Source: an uncultured Sinobacteraceae bacterium (GTDB lineage: Bacteria; Pseudomonadota; Gammaproteobacteria; Nevskiales; Nevskiaceae). From it: a stretch of 64,000 bases of DNA. Position 1 is the stretch's first letter. Every line of letters begins with the position of its first letter. The stretch is taken from NCBI GenBank assembly GCA_903822975.1, contig CAIJRD010000011.1, positions 434,001-498,000 on the forward strand. The letters are read 5' to 3'. The position numbers and the translations under genes are program-made. Shown one piece after another: positions 45,568 through 53,141 of the stretch. The notes under the pieces were generated by a model. It was not told the origin of the DNA and made no database searches. It was given only the letters and a program-made list of their open reading frames with translations.

Positions 45568-46506
45568 TCAGGCCGCGTGCGCGGCCGCTGCTTGTTCCAA
45601 TCCCTGCAGACATTCGATCACGCAGCCGGCGAGTTCGTCGGCGCTGAACTTTGGAACGAAGCGATTCGCGGCGACTTTGGCCACCATCGCCTGGTTGAAC
45701 ACGCCGGACAGCGAGGTGTGCAGCAGCACATAGAGTCCGCGCAGCCGCACGTCGCGACGGATTTCCGTGGTCAGGGTGTAGCCGTCCATGCGCGGCATCT
45801 CGATATCCGAGATGACCATCAAAAGCTCCTGTTCGATCGGCCCGCGTTGCGCCAGATCCTGCAGGTACTGCAGGGCTTCGAGTCCATCGTTGACCATCAC
45901 GCAGTCGACCCCGATCTGTTTGAGCGTGCGCTCAATCTGGTTGAGCGCGACGCGCGAATCGTCCACCACCAGAATGCGACGACCGACCGACAGCCGCGTT
46001 GCCTGACCCACCAGACGTTCGGACAGATCCGGCGCGTCGCCAATGACTTCGGCGAGCACTTTTTCGACGTCGACGATTTCGATCAGCTCGTCGCCATGAC
46101 GCGTGATTGCGGTGAGGTAACTATTGCTGGCATTGCCCGGCGGACTTTCGACCGCGGCGACATCGACATGCAGAATGCGATCGACCCCATGTACCAGGAA
46201 GCCCTGCACCCGGCGGTTGTACTCGGTGATGATGACGCGCGTCGCCGGCCCTTCGCTCGGCTCGCCGAGTGCGGCCGCCAGATCGATCACAGGGACGATG
46301 CTGCCGCGCAGGTCTGCCACGCCACGCACCAGCGGATGCGCGCTCGGCGTCGTCACCAGCGGCGGGCTCGGAATCACTTCCTGCACCTTGAACACGTTGA
46401 TGCCGAAGATTCGGCCCGAATTCAGCCGGAACAACAGCAGCGCGAGCCGGTTGTGGCCGGCCAGTTGAGTATTGCGGTCGATGCGTTCCAGCAGTCCGGC
46501 GACCAT
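45568..46506 (-). CDS. cheV: Chemotaxis coupling protein CheV (CheW-REC)
   Basis: 312 aa from ATG 46506 with AGGAG upstream. The N-terminal CheW-like domain (about 15-165) reads FRLNSGRIFGINVFKVQEVI, VRGVADLRGSIVPVIDLAAAL and HGDELIEIVDVEKVL. It is fused to a receiver domain (about 175-310): RRILVVDDSRVALNQI, phospho-acceptor Asp in VISDIEMPRMDGYTL, and the conserved Thr and Lys in LLHTSLSG and FVPKFSADEL. It couples receptors to CheA and can act as a phosphate sink. It is divergent from cheA across a 190-bp promoter region. Confidence 0.95.
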   Translation of the reverse strand: MVAGLLERIDRNTQLAGHNRLALLLFRLNSGRIFGINVFKVQEVIPSPPLVTTPSAHPLVRGVADLRGSIVPVIDLAAALGEPSEGPATRVIITEYNRRVQGFLVHGVDRILHVDVAAVESPPGNASNSYLTAITRHGDELIEIVDVEKVLAEVIGDAPDLSERLVGQATRLSVGRRILVVDDSRVALNQIERTLKQIGVDCVMVNDGLEALQYLQDLAQRGPIEQELLMVISDIEMPRMDGYTLTTEIRRDVRLRGLYVLLHTSLSGVFNQAMVAKVAANRFVPKFSADELAGCVIECLQGLEQAAAAHAA

Positions 46507-46696
46507 CGAAGGCTCCTAGGGAATCTTTCTGCTTAGCGGCGCATCTCGCGAAAAGCTTGAGGGCTTATTAAGTCCGTCCGGCTAAAGTCTGCCGCTGCGC
46601 CGCCGATAACACTGCTGCAGCAAGCTTTCGGCCGCGGACTTCGACGTTGCGCTACTCGCAATCGCCGACGCCGCTGCAGACCTTCCGGGACCTGGC

Positions 46697-48520
46697 ATGG
46701 CGATAGACACCGAAGACGAGATTCGCGCCGACTTCCTCGCTGAAGCCGGCGACCTCGTCGAGCGCCTCGGCGAACAGCTGATGCAGCTGGAGCAGAACCC
46801 CGAAGACCGCGAACTGCTGAACGCGGTGTTCCGCGGCTTCCATACGATCAAGGGCGGCGCCGGCTTCCTCGCGCTGACGCCGATGGTGACCTTGTGCCAC
46901 GTCGCCGAAGACATCTTCAACGCCCTGCGTAGCGGCGCACTGGCGATCGTGCCTTCGCTGATGGATGCAGTGCTGGAAGCGCTCGAGTTGCTGCAAACGA
47001 TGTTGCGCGCCACGGGCGCACGCAAGCCCCTGCCCGAGGTGCCCGAAGCCTTGCTGCAGCGCCTGCATCTGGCGGCGCGCGCGAGCGACGTCGGCGCGCC
47101 AGCCGTGCTGGCCGCACCTGCGCTCACGCCAACCGCATCGGCCCACGTCGCCGCCGTGCCCAATACCAACACCATCAGCGACGACGAGTTTGAAGCCCTG
47201 CTCGATCAGTACCAGGGCGCTGCTCCTGCGGCAGTCGCTGCGCCGAGCGCGACTGAGGCCGAGCCTGAGACCGTCGTCGATGCAGCGCCGTCAACGGCAC
47301 GGGCACCGACCAAGCAGCCGGGCGAGCACGCCGCAGTGCCTTCGCAGAACACACCGGAACAGGTCACCCGCGTCGATACCGCCGTGCTCGACGATCTGAT
47401 GAATCTGGTCGGCGAACTGGTGTTGACGCGCAACCGCCTGCTGACGCTGTGCACACGCGGCAGCCAGGAGCCGCACGCCCGCATGATCGGCGAGCTGGAC
47501 CACATCACGCGCGGCCTGCAGGTGATGGTGATGCGCGCGCGCATGCAGCCGATCCGGCGCGTGTTCGCACGCTTCCCGCGGCTGGCGCGCGACATTGCAC
47601 GCGGACTCGGCAAGCAGGTGGAAGTTGAACTGGCCGGTGAAGAAACCGGGCTCGACAAGAACCTGGTCGAAGCACTCGCCGATCCGCTGCTGCACATGGT
47701 GCGCAATAGCGTCGACCACGGCATCGAAGCACCCGAAGTGCGCCGCGCGGCCGGCAAGCCGGCGACCGGCCATCTGCGACTGGCCGCGCAGCAGACCGGT
47801 GATCACATCTTGATTACGGTGTCCGACGATGGCGCCGGCATCGACCCAGAACGCCTGCGTCGCAAGGCGATCGAAAAGGGTCTGCTCGATGCCACCGACA
47901 CCAGCCGCATGTCGGCCAGCGAATGCCTGCAACTGGTGTTCTTGCCGGGGCTCTCGACGCGCGAGCAGGTGAGCGATCTATCCGGTCGTGGCGTCGGCAT
48001 GGATGTGGTGAAGTCCTCGATCACCGCACTCGGCGGCACCGTGCAGATCGAATCGCGCATCGGTGCCGGCACGCAGATTTTGATTCGCGTGCCGCTGACG
48101 CTGGCGATCATGCCGGCCTTGATGGTGGAAGTGGGTCCGCGCACGGTGGCGATGCCGCTGACCGCCGTGCTCGACGTGCTGGTACTCGACCCGACGCGCC
48201 AGCGCCGTCTGGATCGCTGGGATGTGCTGCTCTATGGCGACGCGATGCTGCGGCTGATCGATCTGCACCGCTGGATGGAAACCGCAGCAATCGACCCCGC
48301 GCGTCGGCACGTCGTCGTCGCCAGCGTCGGCGCCGAGCGCTACGGCTTCGTCCTCAGCGCCGTGCACGGGCGGCAGGAAGTCGTCGTCAAACCATTCGGC
48401 GCGCTGCTGCGCGGCCTGCCCGGCCTGTCTGGCGCCACCATCACCGGCGACGGTCGCGTCGCGCTGATTCTGGATCTCGCCGGCATCGTCGATGTCGTGC
48501 TCGGCCGCGCGGGAGACTGA
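46697..48520 (+). CDS. cheA: Chemotaxis histidine kinase CheA
   Basis: 607 aa. The HPt domain carries His49 in FRGFHTIKGGAGF. A long Ala/Pro/Thr linker (about 125-225) replaces a recognisable P2 response-regulator-binding domain. The dimerisation domain is LDDLMNLVGELVLTRNRLL. The ATPase has the N box (LLHMVRNSVDHGIE), G1 (VSDDGAGID) and G2 (SGRGVGMDVVK). The C-terminal CheW-like P5 domain (PALMVEVGPRTVAMPLTAVLDVL) follows. Complete kinase, slightly short for the family because P2 is not evident. cheW follows on the same strand. Confidence 0.96.
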   Translation: MAIDTEDEIRADFLAEAGDLVERLGEQLMQLEQNPEDRELLNAVFRGFHTIKGGAGFLALTPMVTLCHVAEDIFNALRSGALAIVPSLMDAVLEALELLQTMLRATGARKPLPEVPEALLQRLHLAARASDVGAPAVLAAPALTPTASAHVAAVPNTNTISDDEFEALLDQYQGAAPAAVAAPSATEAEPETVVDAAPSTARAPTKQPGEHAAVPSQNTPEQVTRVDTAVLDDLMNLVGELVLTRNRLLTLCTRGSQEPHARMIGELDHITRGLQVMVMRARMQPIRRVFARFPRLARDIARGLGKQVEVELAGEETGLDKNLVEALADPLLHMVRNSVDHGIEAPEVRRAAGKPATGHLRLAAQQTGDHILITVSDDGAGIDPERLRRKAIEKGLLDATDTSRMSASECLQLVFLPGLSTREQVSDLSGRGVGMDVVKSSITALGGTVQIESRIGAGTQILIRVPLTLAIMPALMVEVGPRTVAMPLTAVLDVLVLDPTRQRRLDRWDVLLYGDAMLRLIDLHRWMETAAIDPARRHVVVASVGAERYGFVLSAVHGRQEVVVKPFGALLRGLPGLSGATITGDGRVALILDLAGIVDVVLGRAGD

Positions 48521-48584
48521 GGCTTGCCATGTCAATTCCTATCCGGGCTTCTCATCTTGCGAGACCACTGCGGTCAGCGCCTGC

Positions 48585-49109
48585 ATGTCGGATGTGCCGG
48601 CCGGCTGCAACTCCGAGCAGCCTGCAATGCTGAATCTCTCCGCCAATCCCGCGATGAGTGCTAAGGACAAGGCTGCCGGCGGAGGCTGGGTCGGCTTTGA
48701 ACTGGCCGGCCAGCGCTACGCGCTCGACATCCTCTGCGTGCAGGAAGTGCTGACCAAGGTTGCGATCGAAGCGGTGCCCGGTGCGCCGTCGGCCGTGCTC
48801 GGCGTGATCAATCTGCGCGGCCGCATCGTCAGCGTGGTCGACCTGCGCCAATGCCTCGGCTTGCCGCCCGGCGAAGACACGCCACAAAGCCACATCGTGA
48901 TCGCCGATATCGGCGACGAATTGATGGGCTTGCGCGTCGACGGCATCGCCAAAGCCTGCGTAATCGTCGGCTCCGAAATCAAATCCGTGCCGGCCACCCG
49001 TGGCCGCATCCCGGACCCCTTGGTGCTCGGCATGGTCGGCACCGGCGATCATCTCCTGACGCTACTGAATACGCAGCAGCTGGCGCTGGTCGCCGCCGCT
49101 TTGATGTAA
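48585..49109 (+). CDS. cheW: Chemotaxis coupling protein CheW
   Basis: About 174 aa if ATG 48585 is used. The frame is open back to 48492 inside cheA, and ATGs at 48627 and 48654 are also possible; none has a strong ribosome binding site. The CheW fold is clear: WVGFELAGQRYALDILCVQEVL, VPGAPSAVLGVINLRGRIVSVVDLRQCLGL, IGDELMGLRVDGIAKACVI and MVGTGDHLLTLLNTQQL. It bridges receptors and CheA. No cheY, cheB, cheR or cheZ is in the window. Confidence 0.93.
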   Translation: MSDVPAGCNSEQPAMLNLSANPAMSAKDKAAGGGWVGFELAGQRYALDILCVQEVLTKVAIEAVPGAPSAVLGVINLRGRIVSVVDLRQCLGLPPGEDTPQSHIVIADIGDELMGLRVDGIAKACVIVGSEIKSVPATRGRIPDPLVLGMVGTGDHLLTLLNTQQLALVAAALM

Positions 49110-49623
49110 CGCAAGGAATCAACGTCGGCGGAATCCCCGCTGGCGCGCGGAGCGAGTTCGGTCCGCGGTGATGAACCCGGTTTGATCGATCAGGGGTTAT
49201 CGATTTTGCGATCGATTAAATGTGCCCGATCAGACTTGTCCTATCAGACTTGTCCGATCAGAGTTGCCGGATCAGAGGTTCGATCGAAGGCGTCTGAGCC
49301 GATAGGTTCTGATCGAAGTGTTCGACCCAATGTGCTCGATCCAATGTGTTCGATCCTGCAGTCGGCAGCCAAAAACAGATATGTGGCCGACGTTTCACCG
49401 ACGGCATCGCACATTCGCTGTGCGATGCCGTCGAGATCGGTCAGTTCGCGGCCTCAGTCCAACTCGGCCGCGACGCGGCCCGCGACTGGGCCGCCTGCCC
49501 GACCGCTTTCAAGCGTAGCCGCGACGCAATGCTGCTGCACGTAAACACCTTGGTCTACTGCACGCAACTACGTCGGGCTGCTGCACGTAACGACCTTGGT
49601 CTACTTCACGCAACTACGTCGGG
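49110..49623. other. Repeat-filled gap between cheW and the gene at 49624
   Basis: 514 bp with no gene, consisting largely of the 14-bp arrays and the 46-bp tandem unit listed separately. The genes on either side converge. Confidence 0.6.
49227..49360. repeat. 14-bp tandem arrays
   Basis: Four units of CGATCAGACTTGTC and variants (49227-49282), then three units of TGTTCGATCCAATG and variants (49319-49360). Both have a 14-bp period with different sequences, downstream of cheW. Confidence 0.8.
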
Positions 49624-49640
49624 CTACTGCACGTAGACCG
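49532..49640. repeat. 46-bp tandem repeat, about 2.3 units, reaching into the 3' end of the next gene
   Basis: Units starting CTGCTGCACGTAA and containing TTGGTCTACTTCACG repeat with a 46-bp spacing (TTGGTCTAC at 49550 and 49596). The last partial unit overlaps the stop and final codons of the minus-strand gene at 49624. Confidence 0.85.
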
Positions 49641-50511
49641 GACCGGCCAGCGGCAAGCCCAGCGTCTGTCCGTGCACGCTGACCAGCGCCGGATCGATCG
49701 CGAGCCGGTAACGTCCGGCCGATAGATGCTGGTAAACCATGACACGACGATTCGCGCCACCGGTCCAACTGCCCTGCACGGGTGCACCGTTCGCGTCGAC
49801 CAGTTGCAGCTTCTGCGCGGCGGCATTCCAGCTCGACACCTCGTCGTTGAACACGACCGCGATGCCGCCACCGCCCTCGATTTCGCCAACTGCGGCGACG
49901 CGGAACGCGGAGGTCGCCGTCGGCGGCGCCCACCAGTGATTCAGCACGTCGAGCGCCGGCGGCGGTGCATTCGCGGCCACTTTGGCGGGCGCCTTGTGCT
50001 TGGCCGTGCCACTGCTGGCGTGATGCTGCGGATGTGGCGTCGCGCTGGCCGCAGCACTTTCATCACTGGCCGAGGCGACTGGCGGCGGGCTGGCCGGTTC
50101 AGACGCGGCCGACGGCGCCGATGTGGCGGCGGCGGTTTCGCTCGGTGCGGGTGCTGCGGCTGGCGTTGCGTCGGCGCTGGCCGTTGCGCTGGTGTCGGCC
50201 GAGGTCGGTGACGGGGCCGGGGCCGGGGCCGGGGCCGCAGCGTCGCTTGCCGGCGACGGTACAGCCGGTGCCGCGCTCGCGCTCATGCTCGAATCCGGCG
50301 CTGCCGCTGCATCGCCCGCTGTCGATGCGGTCGTCGCAGCGGCTTTCGAATCGCTGCCGGCATCCGCCGCGGGCTCAGCGGCTGCGGTCTTGGCGTCGGT
50401 CGCGGGGGCAGAACCGCCCGAAGTCGCGAAATAACCGATCGCGCCGAATGCCACCAGAATCGCGCCGAAAATCGCAATTTTCTGAATTCCTGAACCTTCG
50501 CTCTCTAACAT
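49624..50511 (-). CDS. Membrane-anchored protein with Ala/Ser/Pro linker, function unknown
   Basis: 295 aa from ATG 50511, with AGGAGG upstream; the frame reaches 50541. One N-terminal membrane segment (IAIFGAILVAFGAIGYFA) is followed by about 150 residues of low-complexity Ala/Ser/Pro/Asp linker, partly coded by a 6-bp GGGGCC repeat. A compact C-terminal beta-rich domain (about 190-295) follows: ALDVLNHWWAPPTATSAFRVAAVGEIEGGGG, VVFNDEVSSWNAAAQKLQLVD, RRVMVYQHLSAGRYRLAIDP. The layout suggests a periplasmic domain held by a membrane anchor. I do not recognise the family. Confidence 0.75.
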   Translation of the reverse strand: MLESEGSGIQKIAIFGAILVAFGAIGYFATSGGSAPATDAKTAAAEPAADAGSDSKAAATTASTAGDAAAAPDSSMSASAAPAVPSPASDAAAPAPAPAPSPTSADTSATASADATPAAAPAPSETAAATSAPSAASEPASPPPVASASDESAAASATPHPQHHASSGTAKHKAPAKVAANAPPPALDVLNHWWAPPTATSAFRVAAVGEIEGGGGIAVVFNDEVSSWNAAAQKLQLVDANGAPVQGSWTGGANRRVMVYQHLSAGRYRLAIDPALVSVHGQTLGLPLAGPVYVQ

Positions 50512-51040
50512 CTTTGGGCCCTCCTCGAAGAGGTGTTGCAAGTCGCTGAAATGGGTCGATGAAAATGGATTGGTGAACAGAGCGCCTGGCGCGTACCGCC
50601 ATGGCGATGATCATATGGTGCCATACCAGTATGCCGACAGCGGGGGCGGAAATCACCTCGCGCAGCGAAAATCACCTGCGCGAAGCGGAATACCGTTCAG
50701 GTCGGTCGCCCGTTTCGCGCGGAGGCGAGTCGGCTTCGATCTGCACGGACGCTGCGGATCGAACGGGTACCGTGGACCGCACGGACACTTTGGATCTGGC
50801 GGACCCTCCGGAGCCCGAGCCAGCGCCAGCGCCAGCGCCAGAATCACTTCCCGCCTTGCACGTTTCTACTGCCGTTGTTGTGATCGGCAGCGATCGGCAG
50901 CAATCGGCACCTCGAATCAGATCGGCTCGCAAGGTCGCGGCGCGATTCGACCGCGTTCGCAGCCGAGCGCGTGACGACTCCGCGACGACTCCGCGATGAC
51001 TCCGCGATGACTCATTGCGGCGAGCGACGATTCATCAGGT
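50512..51040. other. Gap with short repeats
   Basis: 529 bp without a supported gene. It contains a 6-bp repeat (GCCAGC units, about 50819-50842) and an 11-bp array at 50973-51016. Confidence 0.5.
50973..51016. repeat. 11-bp tandem repeat, 4 units
   Basis: GACGACTCCGC twice, then GATGACTCCGC and GATGACTCATT, just before the end of the minus-strand gene at 51041. Confidence 0.85.
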
Positions 51041-51382
51041 TTAGTTGCCGACGCCGTGCATCATCAGCTGGCATTGCTGCACACGCATGCGATCGTTCGC
51101 ATGCGCTTCGGCGGATGCGGACTGGCCGATCGAACCATCTGGCGGTGCACCGCCGGTGTTCTGCACGAGCGCCTGGCATTCCGCTTGATTGGGCGTACGG
51201 TCGTCGCGGTGCATCGTGCCCGGAGCTTCACTTCCCGGGGCCCGTTGGTTGCCTGGTGAATTCGCAGGCGCGTTGGTGCCCGGCTGGGGATCCGGCTCGC
51301 TCTGCGCGTAAGCGCCCGACCCGACCAGGGCTGCGACGATCACCCCCGCGACGATCACAAATAGTTTGAGCGCGTTGCGCAC
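51041..51382 (-). CDS. Small secreted protein of unknown function
   Basis: 113 aa from GTG 51382, with GAGGAGG six bases upstream; the frame continues upstream without another good start. A signal peptide (ALKLFVIVAGVIVAALVGSGAYAQ) is followed by a polar Pro/Asn/Gly-rich mature part with two cysteines (AECQALVQN, VQQCQLMMHG). No family recognised. The strong ribosome binding site and signal peptide make it a real gene. Confidence 0.7.
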   Translation of the reverse strand: MRNALKLFVIVAGVIVAALVGSGAYAQSEPDPQPGTNAPANSPGNQRAPGSEAPGTMHRDDRTPNQAECQALVQNTGGAPPDGSIGQSASAEAHANDRMRVQQCQLMMHGVGN

Positions 51383-51562
51383 GGGGCCTCCTCGGTTCGT
51401 TATTGGAATGGGCGGCGGCTGCCGCGCAACCGCCGATGGATGATGGATGATGCGACGACTAACGACGCAATCGGGCGGCTTCACTCCTTGCGACTAGGCC
51501 TTTACGGCATAAGTTCCGCGCGCGTCGCGTTTGCCCACCTGCGGACTTCGGCTGTCGCCCAC

Positions 51563-51610
51563 AAAAAAGCCCGCAGCGTCGACGCCAGTGCTGGCGTCGG
51601 CGCTGCGGGC
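51563..51610 (-). terminator. Intrinsic terminator of the gene at 51630
   Basis: On the minus strand, a long stem (GCCCGCAGCG pairs with CGCTGCGGGC, with inner GACGCCAG/CTGGCGTC) is followed by six T. It lies just past the stop of the lipoprotein gene. Confidence 0.9.
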
Positions 51611-51629
51611 GTGAGTGCCGCGCGCGTGC

Positions 51630-52598
51630 TTACTTGATCAAGCCGCCCAACAGGCCGGTGAGCAGTCCGCTCAAGGGCGAGAGCAGCGACGTGAGTGTCG
51701 TCTGCAAGGTGGTCAGCGCCGAGGTCAGCGCGCTGGCGCTGGCGAGCAGCTGGCTCGGCAGCACGCCGAGTTGCGTCGCGCCGTTGGCCGACAGCAGCGT
51801 CGTCAGATCGCTCAATTGCGTCGGCAGTGCGGCGGTCAGGCCACTGCTGTTGAGCGCGCCAAGCTGCGTGAAGATCTGCGAGAGATCGCCGAAGTTGGTG
51901 CCGAGCGCTGCGGTCAGCGCAGTGAGCGCGGTGCTCGAACCACCCGTACCCGGAAGCTGCGGCGCCAAAGTTGCGAGGTCGCTGGCGAGCGTCTGCAACT
52001 GCGTGCTGAGCGAGGTCAGGTCGATCGTGCCGCTCTGCGTTCCATTGGCGAGGCCGCTCAGGCTGCTGAGCAGCGCGGTGATATCCGCACCGGTGGCGCC
52101 GAACGGCGAGCTTGCATCGGTCGGCAGACTGGCCGTGGCCGCAATCGACGTCAGCGTGTTGCTGAGCAGCTGCAGCGAACAGGTCAGCGAGCTGGCACTG
52201 CCGCTCAGGCTGGTGGCGAAGCCGCTGAGATTCGACGTGTTGGTGAGATTCTGCAGTCCGCCGGTGAGCAGGTTGTTGACGTTGAACAGCGACGACAGCA
52301 CCGACGTCAGACCCGCAGCACCACCGCTGGTGCCGCCCGGCAATGCACCGGTCAGCGCCGCCAGCTGCGTCTGCAGCGAACTGGCCGCACCGCTGGTGCT
52401 GATGCAGGCCGTGAGATCCGGGAACGTCGGCAAGGCGCTGGCGCTGGTACCGCCGCTGGTGCCGCCACCGGTGCCGGCGCTGCCGCTGCCGTTATCGCTG
52501 CTGCTGCCGCCACCGCCGCAGGCCGCCAAGCTCGCCGCCATCGCGACCAGCGCGATCGACGTGATTTTCAGGCCGCCTTGCATGACTCGATTGATCAT
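51630..52598 (-). CDS. Low-complexity lipoprotein of unknown function
   Basis: 322 aa from ATG 52598, with GGAGGA upstream. The lipobox is MAASLAAC with Cys27, followed by a Gly/Ser stretch. The body is rich in Leu, Ser, Thr and Ala with repeated short motifs (LSSLSGLANG, LTALTAALGTNFGDL, LLSPLSGLLTGLLGGLIK). This looks like long amphipathic helices or a coiled coil rather than an enzyme. An intrinsic terminator follows. I do not recognise the family; surface or outer-membrane location is likely. Confidence 0.8.
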   Translation of the reverse strand: MINRVMQGGLKITSIALVAMAASLAACGGGGSSSDNGSGSAGTGGGTSGGTSASALPTFPDLTACISTSGAASSLQTQLAALTGALPGGTSGGAAGLTSVLSSLFNVNNLLTGGLQNLTNTSNLSGFATSLSGSASSLTCSLQLLSNTLTSIAATASLPTDASSPFGATGADITALLSSLSGLANGTQSGTIDLTSLSTQLQTLASDLATLAPQLPGTGGSSTALTALTAALGTNFGDLSQIFTQLGALNSSGLTAALPTQLSDLTTLLSANGATQLGVLPSQLLASASALTSALTTLQTTLTSLLSPLSGLLTGLLGGLIK

Positions 52599-53141
52599 AT
52601 TTCCTCCGGATCCTTGTTAGAGACGCCGGTGGCGCGACACTCAAACGATGTCGCGAAGACCGGGCCCGCAAACCGTATGCGCGCACCGGCCTTTGCAAGT
52701 GTTCGTGCTGATCACCGGTAGCAATCGGCATGAGAGATGGTCCGAGCGTCAGCTCAAGTCGAACCGAGCGGTGTGGTTTGAGGGGATGAGCGGTGTGCGC
52801 CGATCCCCGCCGCGCAAGCACGCGGTATCAACACTTGAGCGTCGCGCGACTTTGCATCGCGTTCGGTGCATGCACGTCTGCGTGCAGCGGGTTCTTCACT
52901 ACTGGAGCGTCGCGCGACTCTGAATCGCGATCGGCGCATCCACGTCTGCGTGAAGCAGGTTCTTCGCTTCAGAGCGCTGCGAGGTGGAAGCACCGCGCGC
53001 GCCGGCGCGGTGTTCGCGAGCCGCACGCGACCGCAGTTAGATGAGATTGGCGGCGAGCGGCGCGCGCGGTGTTCGTGAGCCGCGCGCACCCTCGGTCAGA
53101 TAAAGCCGGCGGCACCCGCAGCGTTCGCGTGCCGCCGTCGG
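52599..53141. other. Repeat-bearing gap
   Basis: 543 bp without a supported gene. It contains a tandem unit of about 68 bp (listed separately) and a second pair of about 64 bp with GGTGTTCGCGAGCCGC (about 53010-53115). Confidence 0.55.
52837..52972. repeat. About 68-bp tandem repeat, 2 units
   Basis: Each unit starts GAGCGTCGCGCGACT and contains CACGTCTGCGTG and GGTTCTTC; the starts are at 52837 and 52905, and a third start at 52972 decays at once. CACGTCTGCGTG is itself nearly palindromic. Confidence 0.8.
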
